Source of the DNA: DASSUW01 sp963792385
Lineage (GTDB): Bacteria; Actinomycetota; Thermoleophilia; Solirubrobacterales; Solirubrobacteraceae
Reading direction: 5' to 3'
DNA length: 64,000 bases
Assembly (NCBI GenBank): GCA_963792385.1
Contig: CAWBVZ010000012.1
Location: 248,001 to 312,000, forward strand
The notes beneath the pieces are model-generated. The model was given only the letters and a program-made list of their open reading frames with translations. It was not told the DNA's origin and did no database searches. Below are positions 10,005 through 18,112 of this stretch, one piece after another. Made by a program: the position numbers and the translations under genes. The stretch's first letter is position 1, and the number at the start of each line of letters is the position of its first letter.

Positions 10005-12044
10005 ATGAGCCGCATCAGCATTCCGGCGTGCCTGCTCGCGCTGCTCGCGGCTCCCGTCGTCGCCTCGGCGGCCCAACTGAGCGAGCTCCCGGTCGCACCG
10101 TCGCCGGGTCGCGCGAGTGCCGGATGCCTCCACGCCACGGGCGCGCCCGGCGGGCTCGCCGCGCTCGGGCCGTACTCGCGTAGGGACTCCGCGACCGATC
10201 TCCTGACCGTGGGCGCGGACGGCGCTCGTCTCGCAGAGCGCGTCAGCGTTGGGCGACTGCTCGATTGCGCCGCGGTCGCCGAGGCGCCCGGCGGGGCGGC
10301 GGTGCTCGCCGGCACGGTGATCCGCCGCGAGGGCGGCCAGTACAAGCGCGAGATCCGCGCGGTCGCTCGCGATCCCAGCGCCGCGTTCGGTCCGGCGGCG
10401 CATCTGGCGGACGTCGCGACCCGTCCAGTGGCCGCCGTCGCGCCGTCCGGCCTCGCTGTCGTGGCGTGGGGCGAGATCGACAGCGTTCGCGGGGCGACCC
10501 AGCGCGTTCGCCTGCGCGTGGCGCGGCGGGCCCCGGGGGCGGCGTTCGGCGCGCCCGAGACGCTCGTGTCGTGGCGATCGGGCATGTTTGCGGAGCTCCA
10601 CCTCACGGCCGGGATCGACGCGGCGGGTCAGGCGACCGTGCTGTGGGCGCGCGAGGTGCCCTCGCCCACGGGCAGCCACTTCCACGTGGAGGTCGCGAGC
10701 GCCGCGCCCGGCGCGGCGTTCACCGTGCAGCGACTGTCCACCGAGTCGTTCCTCGATCCTCCCGCTCTGTCCGTCGCGTCGGACGGCTGGACGCTCGTTG
10801 CCCACCAGGTCGGGGGCGGAGACGATCCCGCCAAAGTGTTCGAGCGCGCTCCCGGCGCCACACAGTTCACGGCGGTCACGCTCCCGGAGCCGCTCTCGAA
10901 TCCCGACTCGGCGCCTGCCGTCGCCGTGCGCAACGGCGGCGGCGCGGTCGTCGCGTGGCGGACCGGCCCGTTCGAATCGATGAGCGGCGTCGACGCGGTG
11001 ACCCGCGAGGCGGCCGGCGCCTTCAGCGCGCGGACGGTCGCGACGCCGGTGCGCACGAGCGACCTCGGGTCGTCGACGCAGGACTTCGGGTTCGCCGACC
11101 TCTTCGACCCGCTCGTCGCGCCGCCGCTCGATGACGACGACGAGGTCGGACTGCGCGCCGCGGTCGCCCCGGACGGTCGCGTGCTGCTCGCCTGGCCCGC
11201 TCCGACCGGGCGCCGGCCGCTCACCACGAGCGTGACGCGAGCGGCGATCGGCCGTCTCGACGGAGCCTTCGAGGCCGCGCGCACGATCGCCGCGCCGTTG
11301 CGGGAGACCACCGACATCGCGCCGCTGTTCCTCGCGGACGGCCGGGCGGCCGTCGCGTGGACGGACAACGCCGTGCGGCCGGCGGACGGGCGCCTGCACG
11401 TGGCCGCCGAGGGCGTGCCGGCTCCGGCCGCGCCCGCGGCGCCGCGTCTGACACTGAGCGCCAGGCGCTTGCAGCGCCTGTTCGCCGCCGACGCGCCGCG
11501 CGTGACCGCCCACTGCGATCGGCCCTGCGACCTGCGCGCGACGGTGCTCGGGCCTGACGGTTCCGACGGCTTCACCGCGCTCACGCGCCTGCGCGCCGGT
11601 CGCGTCCGGCTGGCTCCCAGCACCGTCGACGGCATCCAGCCCGGCACACCGCGGATGGTCAGGATCGTGGTCCATGCCACGACGCCCGGCGGGCACCTGA
11701 CGACGGTGCGGTCGCTGCGCGTCCGTGTCGCCCGCCTCCCCGCGCCGCCGGTGCAGACCCCGCTCGGGCTTCGCGCGCGGCATCGAGGCGATGCGATCGT
11801 CGTCACCTGGCGCACGGCGGCGCCGGCCCGGCGTCAGTTCTTCATCGTGCAGGGTCGCATCGCGCGCGCCGACACCGAGCCGACCGATATCGGTGCCGTC
11901 GCGGTGCGCTACGGCCGCGCGCACAAGCGGTTCAGCGTGCGCCTGCGCCCGCGGCGACCGGGGCGGTACCGCTGGGTTGCGGCGTTCACGCAGGGCCGCG
12001 ACGGCGACGACTCCGCCCGGACTCCGATCGTCCGCGTGCGCTAG
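10005..12044 (+). CDS. Large exported protein, paralogue 1 of a tandem pair
   Basis: 679 residues with a clear signal peptide (first about 22 residues, ending VASAAQ). The body (about 30-450) has repeating beta-strand units built around PGGAAVLAG, PSGLAVVAWGE, AAGQATVLWAR, SDGWTLVAHQ and GGGAVVAWR, spaced about 50-70 residues, a pattern that suggests a beta-propeller-like fold. A Cys-containing segment (CDRPCDLRATVLG) near 505 and a C-terminal Fn3/Ig-like region follow. I do not recognise a named family. The neighbour at 12049 is a clear paralogue starting 4 bp after this stop, so the two are cotranscribed and result from a tandem duplication. Confidence 0.8.
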   Translation: MSRISIPACLLALLAAPVVASAAQLSELPVAPSPGRASAGCLHATGAPGGLAALGPYSRRDSATDLLTVGADGARLAERVSVGRLLDCAAVAEAPGGAAVLAGTVIRREGGQYKREIRAVARDPSAAFGPAAHLADVATRPVAAVAPSGLAVVAWGEIDSVRGATQRVRLRVARRAPGAAFGAPETLVSWRSGMFAELHLTAGIDAAGQATVLWAREVPSPTGSHFHVEVASAAPGAAFTVQRLSTESFLDPPALSVASDGWTLVAHQVGGGDDPAKVFERAPGATQFTAVTLPEPLSNPDSAPAVAVRNGGGAVVAWRTGPFESMSGVDAVTREAAGAFSARTVATPVRTSDLGSSTQDFGFADLFDPLVAPPLDDDDEVGLRAAVAPDGRVLLAWPAPTGRRPLTTSVTRAAIGRLDGAFEAARTIAAPLRETTDIAPLFLADGRAAVAWTDNAVRPADGRLHVAAEGVPAPAAPAAPRLTLSARRLQRLFAADAPRVTAHCDRPCDLRATVLGPDGSDGFTALTRLRAGRVRLAPSTVDGIQPGTPRMVRIVVHATTPGGHLTTVRSLRVRVARLPAPPVQTPLGLRARHRGDAIVVTWRTAAPARRQFFIVQGRIARADTEPTDIGAVAVRYGRAHKRFSVRLRPRRPGRYRWVAAFTQGRDGDDSARTPIVRVR

Positions 12045-12048
12045 CGCG

Positions 12049-14094
12049 ATGCTCGCGCTCCGGCTCGCAGTTCTCATCGTCCTCCTGACCGCACCGGCGG
12101 CCCAGGCCGCGCCGCTGGCCGAGCAGGCCTTCGAGCCGCTGCCCAACCGGGCGGTGGCGACGTGCCTGCGAGCGACTGGGACTCCGAGCGGCCTCGCCAT
12201 CTTCGGCCCGATCTCCGCGCGCTCGTCTTCGACCGATCTGCTCGCCGCCGGCCCTGCCGGCACGACACGGACGGCGCGCGTCGACCTCGGCTCGCTCGTC
12301 GACTGCGCCGCGGTGGCGACCGCGCCGGGCGGCGCGGCGGTGGTCGCCGGTGCGGTGCAGTCTCGAGCGCGCGTCGAGGTCCGCGCCGTCGTTCAAGACC
12401 CCGGAGGCGCGTTCGCCGCGCCCGTGACGCTCGGCGATACCACGGACGACGGCCCCGAGGTGGCGGCCGCCGTCTCGCCGTCCGGCCACGCCGTCGTCGC
12501 CTGGGTGCAGACTCGCGGCGCTCCGCGGAGCGGAGATCCGCCGTTCCGGATCGTTGCCGCGCGGCGCGCGCCTGGCGGCGGCTTCGGGGCCTTCCAGCGC
12601 TTGACGCCGTGGCGCCGGGGCCTGGCGTTCGCCGGGGTCCACGTCACCGCGGGGATCGACGCCGGGGGCGTCGCGACCGTGGCCTGGGCGCGGCCGAGCG
12701 CCACGCGTGGCAGGGCGTTGTCCGGCGAACTCACCGTCGAGACGGCGAGCGCGGCTCCCGGCGCCGCCTTCGTGCTGCAGCGACTGGCCAACCGCGTGCT
12801 CGAGGCCACCGAGGTCGCCCTCGCCGTAGCGCCCGACGGCTGGGCTGTGGTCGCCCACGCCGGCAGCGGCGGAACGCGCGCGTTCGAGCGCGCTCCCGGC
12901 GCGACCCGCTTCAGCACGGCGTTCCGCGCCGAGCTCGCGGAAGACCGCGCTCCGACCGTGGCGATCCGCGATGGTGGCGGCGCCGTGGTGGCATGGCGGC
13001 ACGGCTCAGAGCTCGACGTTGCGGGCGTCGAGGCAACGGCACGACCGGCCGCCGGCACGTTCCCTGACGCGCGCACGGTGGCGGCGCCTGGCAACGACGA
13101 CCCCAACTTTGGCCTCTCGACCGCCGAGTTGTCCGTGGTCGGGCCGTTCCCGGCCGACGAAGGCAACTGGACGCTGCGCTCGGCGCTGGCGCCCGACGGC
13201 CGCGCGCTTCTGGCGTGGGGCGGCTCGCGCGCCGCGGCCGCCGGCGGAGCGCTGATCCCGCACGTCGCGGCCGGGACTCTGGCAGGCGCCTTCGGCCCGC
13301 CTCAGGCGCTCGGCAGCCCAGTGCGTGACGTCAACGGCGTGGCGCCGGTATTCCTCCCCGACGGCCGGGCGGGCCTCGCATGGACGGACAACGTCGCCTT
13401 TGAGGCGTTCGGCCTCCGCCTTCCCAGCGGGACCGGCAGGCTGCACCTCGCCGTCGAGGCGGCGGCGGCCGCTCCCGAACCCGCGCTGCCGAGGCTCCGC
13501 GTTCGTGCGCACCGGACGCAACGCCTGTTCGATGGGCAGCGCCTGAAGGTCCGCGCGACCTGCGACCGCGCATGCGATCTGCGGGCGGTCCTGCACGACG
13601 GGTCGTTCGACCGGGGGTCGATCACGCGCACGCTGCTGGGCGCCGGAACCGCGCGCTTCGCGTTTCCCAGCGCGGACCCCGATCTTCGCGCGCGCCGGCG
13701 TAGCCGCGTGGTCGTCCAGGCGACAGGGCCCGGTGGTCACGCGCTCACCGGCGCCCGTGTGCGGGTGAAGGTGATCCGCCGCCAGCCGTTGCCGGTCCCA
13801 CCGCCGCTTGGCGTCAAGGCGCGCCGACGCGGCTCGGCGATCGTCATCTCCTGGCACACGGCCTCGCCGGCCCGCCGGGCGATCTACATCGTCGCCGCGT
13901 GGCGCTCCCGCGACCAGGCCGGGGGCTTCGACCGCACGCGATTCGGATCCACCCACGGCCGCGCACGCACGCGCTTCACGGTCCGCCTGCACCCGCGGCG
14001 GCCGGGTCTCCTGCACTGGGTCACGGTTCAGGGGGACAGCATCGACGAAGGCCGCCCAACGCGCGCGGTCGGCGCTTCAGTGCCGCCCGTTTGA
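12049..14094 (+). CDS. Large exported protein, paralogue 2 of a tandem pair
   Basis: 681 residues from ATG 12049; longer in-frame extension to 11725 overlaps the preceding gene and is spurious. Signal peptide ends near AQAAPLA. Same order as paralogue 1: a Cys-containing N-terminal segment, LVDCAAVATAPGGAAVVAG (LLDCAAVAEAPGGAAVLAG in paralogue 1), repeating strand units including PSGHAVVAW and GGGAVVAWR, a paired-Cys segment CDRACDLRAVLHD, then a C-terminal Ig-like region ending in HPRRPGLLHWVT. Divergence between the copies is high outside the motifs, so duplication is not recent. Function unknown. The 3' end overlaps the convergent DUF47 gene by 18 bases. Confidence 0.8.
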   Translation: MLALRLAVLIVLLTAPAAQAAPLAEQAFEPLPNRAVATCLRATGTPSGLAIFGPISARSSSTDLLAAGPAGTTRTARVDLGSLVDCAAVATAPGGAAVVAGAVQSRARVEVRAVVQDPGGAFAAPVTLGDTTDDGPEVAAAVSPSGHAVVAWVQTRGAPRSGDPPFRIVAARRAPGGGFGAFQRLTPWRRGLAFAGVHVTAGIDAGGVATVAWARPSATRGRALSGELTVETASAAPGAAFVLQRLANRVLEATEVALAVAPDGWAVVAHAGSGGTRAFERAPGATRFSTAFRAELAEDRAPTVAIRDGGGAVVAWRHGSELDVAGVEATARPAAGTFPDARTVAAPGNDDPNFGLSTAELSVVGPFPADEGNWTLRSALAPDGRALLAWGGSRAAAAGGALIPHVAAGTLAGAFGPPQALGSPVRDVNGVAPVFLPDGRAGLAWTDNVAFEAFGLRLPSGTGRLHLAVEAAAAAPEPALPRLRVRAHRTQRLFDGQRLKVRATCDRACDLRAVLHDGSFDRGSITRTLLGAGTARFAFPSADPDLRARRRSRVVVQATGPGGHALTGARVRVKVIRRQPLPVPPPLGVKARRRGSAIVISWHTASPARRAIYIVAAWRSRDQAGGFDRTRFGSTHGRARTRFTVRLHPRRPGLLHWVTVQGDSIDEGRPTRAVGASVPPV

Positions 14095-14712
14095 CCGCTT
14101 CAGCGTGATTCCCTCGAGCACGTTGGCGACCGTCTCGCACGCGTCGACGGCTGACTCGAGCGTCTCGAAGATGTCCTTCCAGCGGATGACCATCATCGGG
14201 TCGATCCCGTTGACGAACAGCGACGCGACCGCGGCGCGGACGATCCGGTCGGCCTCGTTCTCGATCCGGTGGATCTCGACGAGATTCGCCCCGATGTCCT
14301 CGCCTTCGCGCAGTTCGCGTAGGCTGCTGGCAACGCGATCGGCAGCGCTCACCAGCGTCTCGGCGAGCTGCTGGGCCTGCTCCATCGGCGCCTCGACGCC
14401 GTAGAGCCCGAGCTGGTCGGCGGCCTCCTCCGCGAGGTCGACGATGTCGTCGAGCGCCCCCGTCAGCGCGTGCACGTCGGCGGGGTCGAGGTTCGCCGAT
14501 CGGCTGCCCCGTTCGGCGAGTCGGCTGAGGATCTCGTGGACGATCCGGTCGCCCTCGTGTTCGCACTCGAGGACCTCTTCGGCCAGCTGCGGGTTATCCG
14601 GGTATTCGGCGAACAGATCGCGCAGCAGGCCGGCGGCGCGCTGCACGTTGCGTCCAGATTCCTCGAACAGGGAGAGGAGTTCAGCTCCCTCCTTGACCTT
14701 GGTGGGCCACAT
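14077..14712 (-). CDS. DUF47 family (PhoU-like) phosphate-transport accessory protein
   Basis: 211 residues from ATG 14712 (MWPTKVKEGAELL). An all-helical protein with the DUF47 pattern: ECEHEGDRIVHEI near 60 and the second-repeat IHRIENEADRIVRAA near 145, both acidic metal-binding-like motifs shared with PhoU. DUF47 proteins usually regulate Pit-type phosphate transporters, but no pit gene is adjacent; here it lies beside pst genes. An upstream GTG at 14757 would start inside the Pho-box array, so 14712 is preferred, leaving the array as its promoter region. Probably phosphate-regulated and divergent from the regulator at 14826. Confidence 0.9.
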   Translation of the reverse strand: MWPTKVKEGAELLSLFEESGRNVQRAAGLLRDLFAEYPDNPQLAEEVLECEHEGDRIVHEILSRLAERGSRSANLDPADVHALTGALDDIVDLAEEAADQLGLYGVEAPMEQAQQLAETLVSAADRVASSLRELREGEDIGANLVEIHRIENEADRIVRAAVASLFVNGIDPMMVIRWKDIFETLESAVDACETVANVLEGITLKRSNGRH

Positions 14713-14751
14713 GGCGGCACCGTAGCCCTGCCGCAGGCGGCGAATCGAGGC

Positions 14752-14790
14752 GTTCACAACCGTTTCACGACTGTTTCACGTTCCGGTAAC
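14752..14790. promoter_or_regulatory. Pho-box-like array 1 (four 11-bp-phased repeats)
   Basis: Pentamers ttcac at 14753, 14764 and 14775, and gtaac at 14786, are spaced by exactly 11 bp. Direct repeats with 11-bp phasing are the known layout of PhoB/PhoP operators in both proteobacteria and actinobacteria. The array lies between the divergent DUF47 and receiver-less regulator genes, where it could control both. Confidence 0.7.
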
Positions 14791-14825
14791 CGCACGGACG
14801 CTCCGGGGCTCGATCTTCCGGCTCG

Positions 14826-15188
14826 ATGCAGTCCATGACACAGGCCGGTGAGGTAATCAAGGCCGGCGAGTTGGAGATCCGCCCGTCCGAGTACTTGGCA
14901 CTTGCGGGAGGCCGGGCGCTGACGTTGTCGGTGCGGGAGCTGGAGCTGCTCGCGGCGCTCGGGCGCCGCGAGGGGCGCATCGTGCCGCGGGAGGAGCTCT
15001 ACGAGACGGTGTGGAGGGCGCCGATGCGGGCGGCCGACCGGTCTGTGGACGTCTACGTCCACAAGCTGCGGGCCAAGCTCGCGATGGCGCTGCCGGAGTG
15101 GCGCTTCATCCACACGCACTTCGGGTTCGGCTACCGGTTCCAGCCCGAGCTTTCACAGCGTTTTCACAACACGGCCACGACTCGGTAA
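14826..15188 (+). CDS. Receiver-less PhoB/OmpR-type winged-helix regulator
   Basis: 120 residues consisting of just a Trans_reg_C DNA-binding domain: LTLSVRELELLAAL (helix 1-2), VPREELYETVWRA, then RSVDVYVHKLRAKL (recognition helix) and the wing PEWRFIHTHFGFGYRF. The final segment is nearly the same as that of the full-length regulator at 19956 (PEWRYIHTHFGIGYRF), so it is probably a paralogue that lost its receiver. With no phosphoacceptor Asp it cannot be switched by a histidine kinase in the normal way. It is flanked by two Pho-box-like arrays, one of which lies inside its own 3' end upstream of pstS, suggesting auto- and pst-regulation. Confidence 0.88.
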   Translation: MQSMTQAGEVIKAGELEIRPSEYLALAGGRALTLSVRELELLAALGRREGRIVPREELYETVWRAPMRAADRSVDVYVHKLRAKLAMALPEWRFIHTHFGFGYRFQPELSQRFHNTATTR

Positions 15189-15189
15189 C
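15152..15189 (+). promoter_or_regulatory. Pho-box-like array 2, upstream of pstS
   Basis: Pentamers ttcac at 15152 and 15163, gccac at 15174 and gtaac at 15185 repeat every 11 bp, the same phase and end unit (gtaac) as array 1. The array overlaps the last codons of the receiver-less regulator and ends about 60 bp before the pstS ATG, a normal operator distance. Confidence 0.72.
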
Positions 15190-15248
15190 AGGTTGGGCAT
15201 GCCGGCACTGCGAGTCTCGCGCCGACACCTAAGGAGAAGGAAGGGTCG

Positions 15249-16226
15249 ATGAGAATCAAGCGTCTACTGCTGGTGCTCGCGATGGTCGCGTCGCTGGCGT
15301 TTGTCGTCGCCGCGTGCGGCGATGACGAAGGGTCAAACGCTGCGTCCGGGGGCGGAGGGTCGTCCGAGGAGTCCGCTGATCTGTCCGGCACGATCCGGAT
15401 CGACGGCTCCTCGACGGTCTTCCCGTTCGCCGAAGCCGCCGGAGAGCTGTTCAACGAGGACAACCCCGACGTGAAGATCACGGTCGGCGAGTCCGGCACC
15501 GGCGGCGGCTTCGAGAAGTTCTGCACCGGCGAGACCGACATCTCCAACGCCTCGCGGCCGATCAAGCCCGACGAGGAGGCCCCGGTCTGCGAGAAGGCGG
15601 CCGTCAAGTACGAGGAGATCCAGGTCGCCAACGACGGCATCGCGGTCGTAACGAACCCGGCGATGAAGGTCGACTGCCTCACCGTCGATCAGCTGAAGAA
15701 GGTCTGGGCGCCGAAGTCCAAGGTCAAGAGCCTCTCGGAGGTCGATGGGAGCCTGCCGAGCGGCGACCTCGCGCTGTTCGGCCCTGGTACCGACTCCGGC
15801 ACGTTCGACTTCTTCACCGACAAGATCAACGGTGAGGAGGGCGCGTCGCGCGAGGACTACGAGGCGTCCGAGGACGACAACCAGCTCGTCACCGGCGTCG
15901 CGGGCTCCGAGGGCGGCCTCGGCTACTTCGGCTTCTCGTACTACGAGGCCAACCAGGACAAGCTCAACCTGGTCGGCGTCGGCGAGAGCGCCGACAAGTG
16001 CGTGAAGCCGTCGTCCGACACGATCCAGGACACCTCGTACTACCTCTCCCGGCCGCTGTTCATGTACCCGTCCGACAAGGCGCTGGAGCGCCCCGAGGTG
16101 GCGGCGTTCATGAAGTTCGTGGTCGAGAACCAGCAGATGATCGCCGAGGCGGCGAAGATCGTCCCGATGACCGACGAGCAGGCTTCGGAGTCCACGTCCG
16201 AGGTCGACTCGCTGGCAGGGAGCTAG
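15249..16226 (+). CDS. pstS: Phosphate ABC transporter substrate-binding lipoprotein PstS
   Basis: 325 residues. A lipoprotein signal peptide with lipobox AACG (Cys at about 22) is followed by a Gly/Ser linker. The mature protein has the phosphate-binding elements RIDGSSTVFPFAEAAGE near 50 and GTDSGTFDFFT near 180, plus the SGTGGGF loop, as in PstS/SphX proteins. It binds phosphate outside the membrane and passes it to PstCA. ATG 15249 is preceded by aaggagaaggaagg. First gene of a tightly packed pstSCAB-phoU operon and downstream of Pho-box-like array 2, so probably induced by phosphate starvation. Confidence 0.97.
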   Translation: MRIKRLLLVLAMVASLAFVVAACGDDEGSNAASGGGGSSEESADLSGTIRIDGSSTVFPFAEAAGELFNEDNPDVKITVGESGTGGGFEKFCTGETDISNASRPIKPDEEAPVCEKAAVKYEEIQVANDGIAVVTNPAMKVDCLTVDQLKKVWAPKSKVKSLSEVDGSLPSGDLALFGPGTDSGTFDFFTDKINGEEGASREDYEASEDDNQLVTGVAGSEGGLGYFGFSYYEANQDKLNLVGVGESADKCVKPSSDTIQDTSYYLSRPLFMYPSDKALERPEVAAFMKFVVENQQMIAEAAKIVPMTDEQASESTSEVDSLAGS

Positions 16227-16230
16227 TCAC

Positions 16231-17193
16231 ATGGCCGAGCCGCGCCTCGCGGCGGCCGCTGGTGCGACGGGGGGCCGGGTCGATCTGACCCGGGCCCCCA
16301 GCACCCGTTCGCGGTTCGAGGGCGGCGTCCGCATCGCCCTCTTCGCGGCGGCGGGCCTGTCCGTCGTGACCACGCTCGCGATCGTCGGCTCGCTGCTGCT
16401 GGAGACCATCCACTTCTTCCAGACCGTGCCGATCGGCGACTTCCTGTTCGGCACCAAGTGGTCGCCGACGTTCGCCGGCGAGCAGCAGTCGTTCGGCGTG
16501 ATCCCACTGGTCTGGGGCACGATCTATCTGTCGTTCCTCGCGCTCTTGGTGGCGGTGCCGCTGGGGCTGCTGACCGCGGTCTACCTGGCGGAGTACGCCC
16601 CCAACCGCGTGCGCAAGGTCGTCAAGCCGATCCTCGAGGTCCTCGCCGGCGTGCCGACGATCGTCTTCGGCTATTTCGCCCTGACCTTCTTCACCCCGGA
16701 GATCCTGCGCGACGTCCTGCACATCGAGGTGAACGTCTACAACGGCATCGCCGCCAGCGTGATCATGGGCCTCCTCGTGCTGCCGACGATCGCCTCGATC
16801 GCCGAGGACGCGATGACGGCGGTCCCTGCCTCCCTGCGCGAGGGCGCGTTCGGGCTCGGCGCCGGCAAGCTGCAGGTGTCGCTGCGCGTCGTCTTCCCGG
16901 CGGCGCTGTCGGGCATCGTCGCGGCGCTCGTGCTGGGCGCGTCGCGAGCCGTCGGCGAGACGGTGATCGTGCTGATCGCGGGTGGCCAGTCCCCGAACCT
17001 CTCGCTCGACCCGCGCGAGAGCTTCCAGTCGATGGCCGCGTTCATCGCCGCCACGGCGCGCGGTGACATCCCGACCGGCTCGATCGAGTACAAGACGATC
17101 TTCACGGTCGGCTTCACGCTGTTCCTGCTGACGCTGGTCCTGAACCTCTTCTCGATCCGGCTCGTGCGCAAGTACCGGCAGGTGTACGAATGA
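16231..17193 (+). CDS. pstC: Phosphate ABC transporter permease PstC
   Basis: 320 residues with six predicted membrane helices. The cytoplasmic EAA loop, which couples to PstB, reads SLREGAFGLGAGKLQVSLRVVFPAA (longer than I quote here; it spans about 205-230), and SRAVGETVIVLI follows, both typical of PstC. A 30-residue cytoplasmic N-terminus precedes the first helix. ATG lies 4 bp after the pstS stop, and its end overlaps the pstA start by 4 bases. Confidence 0.97.
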   Translation: MAEPRLAAAAGATGGRVDLTRAPSTRSRFEGGVRIALFAAAGLSVVTTLAIVGSLLLETIHFFQTVPIGDFLFGTKWSPTFAGEQQSFGVIPLVWGTIYLSFLALLVAVPLGLLTAVYLAEYAPNRVRKVVKPILEVLAGVPTIVFGYFALTFFTPEILRDVLHIEVNVYNGIAASVIMGLLVLPTIASIAEDAMTAVPASLREGAFGLGAGKLQVSLRVVFPAALSGIVAALVLGASRAVGETVIVLIAGGQSPNLSLDPRESFQSMAAFIAATARGDIPTGSIEYKTIFTVGFTLFLLTLVLNLFSIRLVRKYRQVYE

Positions 17194-18101
17194 CCGGCGC
17201 GCAGATCGCCGCCGCCGCGCGGCGCCAGCAGACCGTCATCCCGCGCCGGACGGCGAAGGAGACCGTCTTCGATCGCGCGTTCCGCGGCCTGATGTACGGC
17301 GCGCTCGGGCTCGCGTTCCTCGGCCTCGCCGCGATCATCTACGACTTCGCGAAGGACGGGCTCCCGATCGTCTCGTGGGACTTCATCACGAGCTTCCCGT
17401 CACGCGTGATCCCGGAGCGGGCGGGCATCGAGTCGGCGGTCGTCGGCACGATCTACCTGATGATCCTGTGCATGGTGTTCGTCGTGCCGCTGGGCGTGAT
17501 GACCGCCGTGTACCTCGAGGAATACGCGGACCAGGACCGCTGGTACAACCGGCTGATCGAGGTCAACATCCAGAACCTCGCCGCCGTGCCGTCAGTGGTC
17601 TACGGCATCCTCGGTCTCGCCTTCATCGTGCGCGGTCCGCTGAGTCTTGGACCGGTGCTCCTGGCGGGCGCGATCACGCTCAGCCTGCTTGTGCTCCCGG
17701 TCGTGATCATCGTGGCGCGGGAGGCGATCCGCGCCGTGCCCCCGTCGATCCGCGAGGGCTCGCTGGCGCTCGGTGCGACGCAGTGGCAGACGATCTGGAA
17801 GCAGGTCCTGCCGGGCTCGATCGCCGGTATCGCGACGGGCGTCATCCTTGCGTTGTCACGAGCGATCGGTGAGACTGCGCCGCTGCTGGTGATCGGTGCC
17901 GGGTCGTCGCTCCGTTTCAATCCAACCGGCCTGGACAGCTCGTTCACGGCGCTGCCAGTGCAGATCTTCACCTGGACGCAGGACGCCAACCAGGAGTTCG
18001 TCCTGCGTGCGGCGGGCGCCATCGTGGTGCTGATGGTGCTGCTCCTCGCGATGAACTCCGTCGCGATCTGGCTTCGCAATCGATACGAGCAGAAGTGGTA
18101 G
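17190..18101 (+). CDS. pstA: Phosphate ABC transporter permease PstA
   Basis: 303 residues, six membrane helices. The EAA loop is around 185-210 (SIREGSLALGATQWQTIWKQ) and SRAIGETAPLLVIGA follows, the PstA signature. Conserved DFITSFPSR and PAVYGILGLAFIV-like segments (here PSVVYGILGLAF) are also present. Starts with ATG overlapping the pstC stop (ATGA), indicating translational coupling. Forms the channel with PstC. Confidence 0.97.
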   Translation: MTGAQIAAAARRQQTVIPRRTAKETVFDRAFRGLMYGALGLAFLGLAAIIYDFAKDGLPIVSWDFITSFPSRVIPERAGIESAVVGTIYLMILCMVFVVPLGVMTAVYLEEYADQDRWYNRLIEVNIQNLAAVPSVVYGILGLAFIVRGPLSLGPVLLAGAITLSLLVLPVVIIVAREAIRAVPPSIREGSLALGATQWQTIWKQVLPGSIAGIATGVILALSRAIGETAPLLVIGAGSSLRFNPTGLDSSFTALPVQIFTWTQDANQEFVLRAAGAIVVLMVLLLAMNSVAIWLRNRYEQKW

Positions 18102-18112
18102 AGGAAGACGAC

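Noticed and set aside
11725..12048. N-terminal extension of the second exported paralogue
   Set aside because: It overlaps the first paralogue and removes the signal peptide from the N-terminus.
14713..14757. GTG 14757 as start of the DUF47 gene
   Set aside because: It lies inside the Pho-box-like array; ATG 14712 gives the normal family N-terminus.
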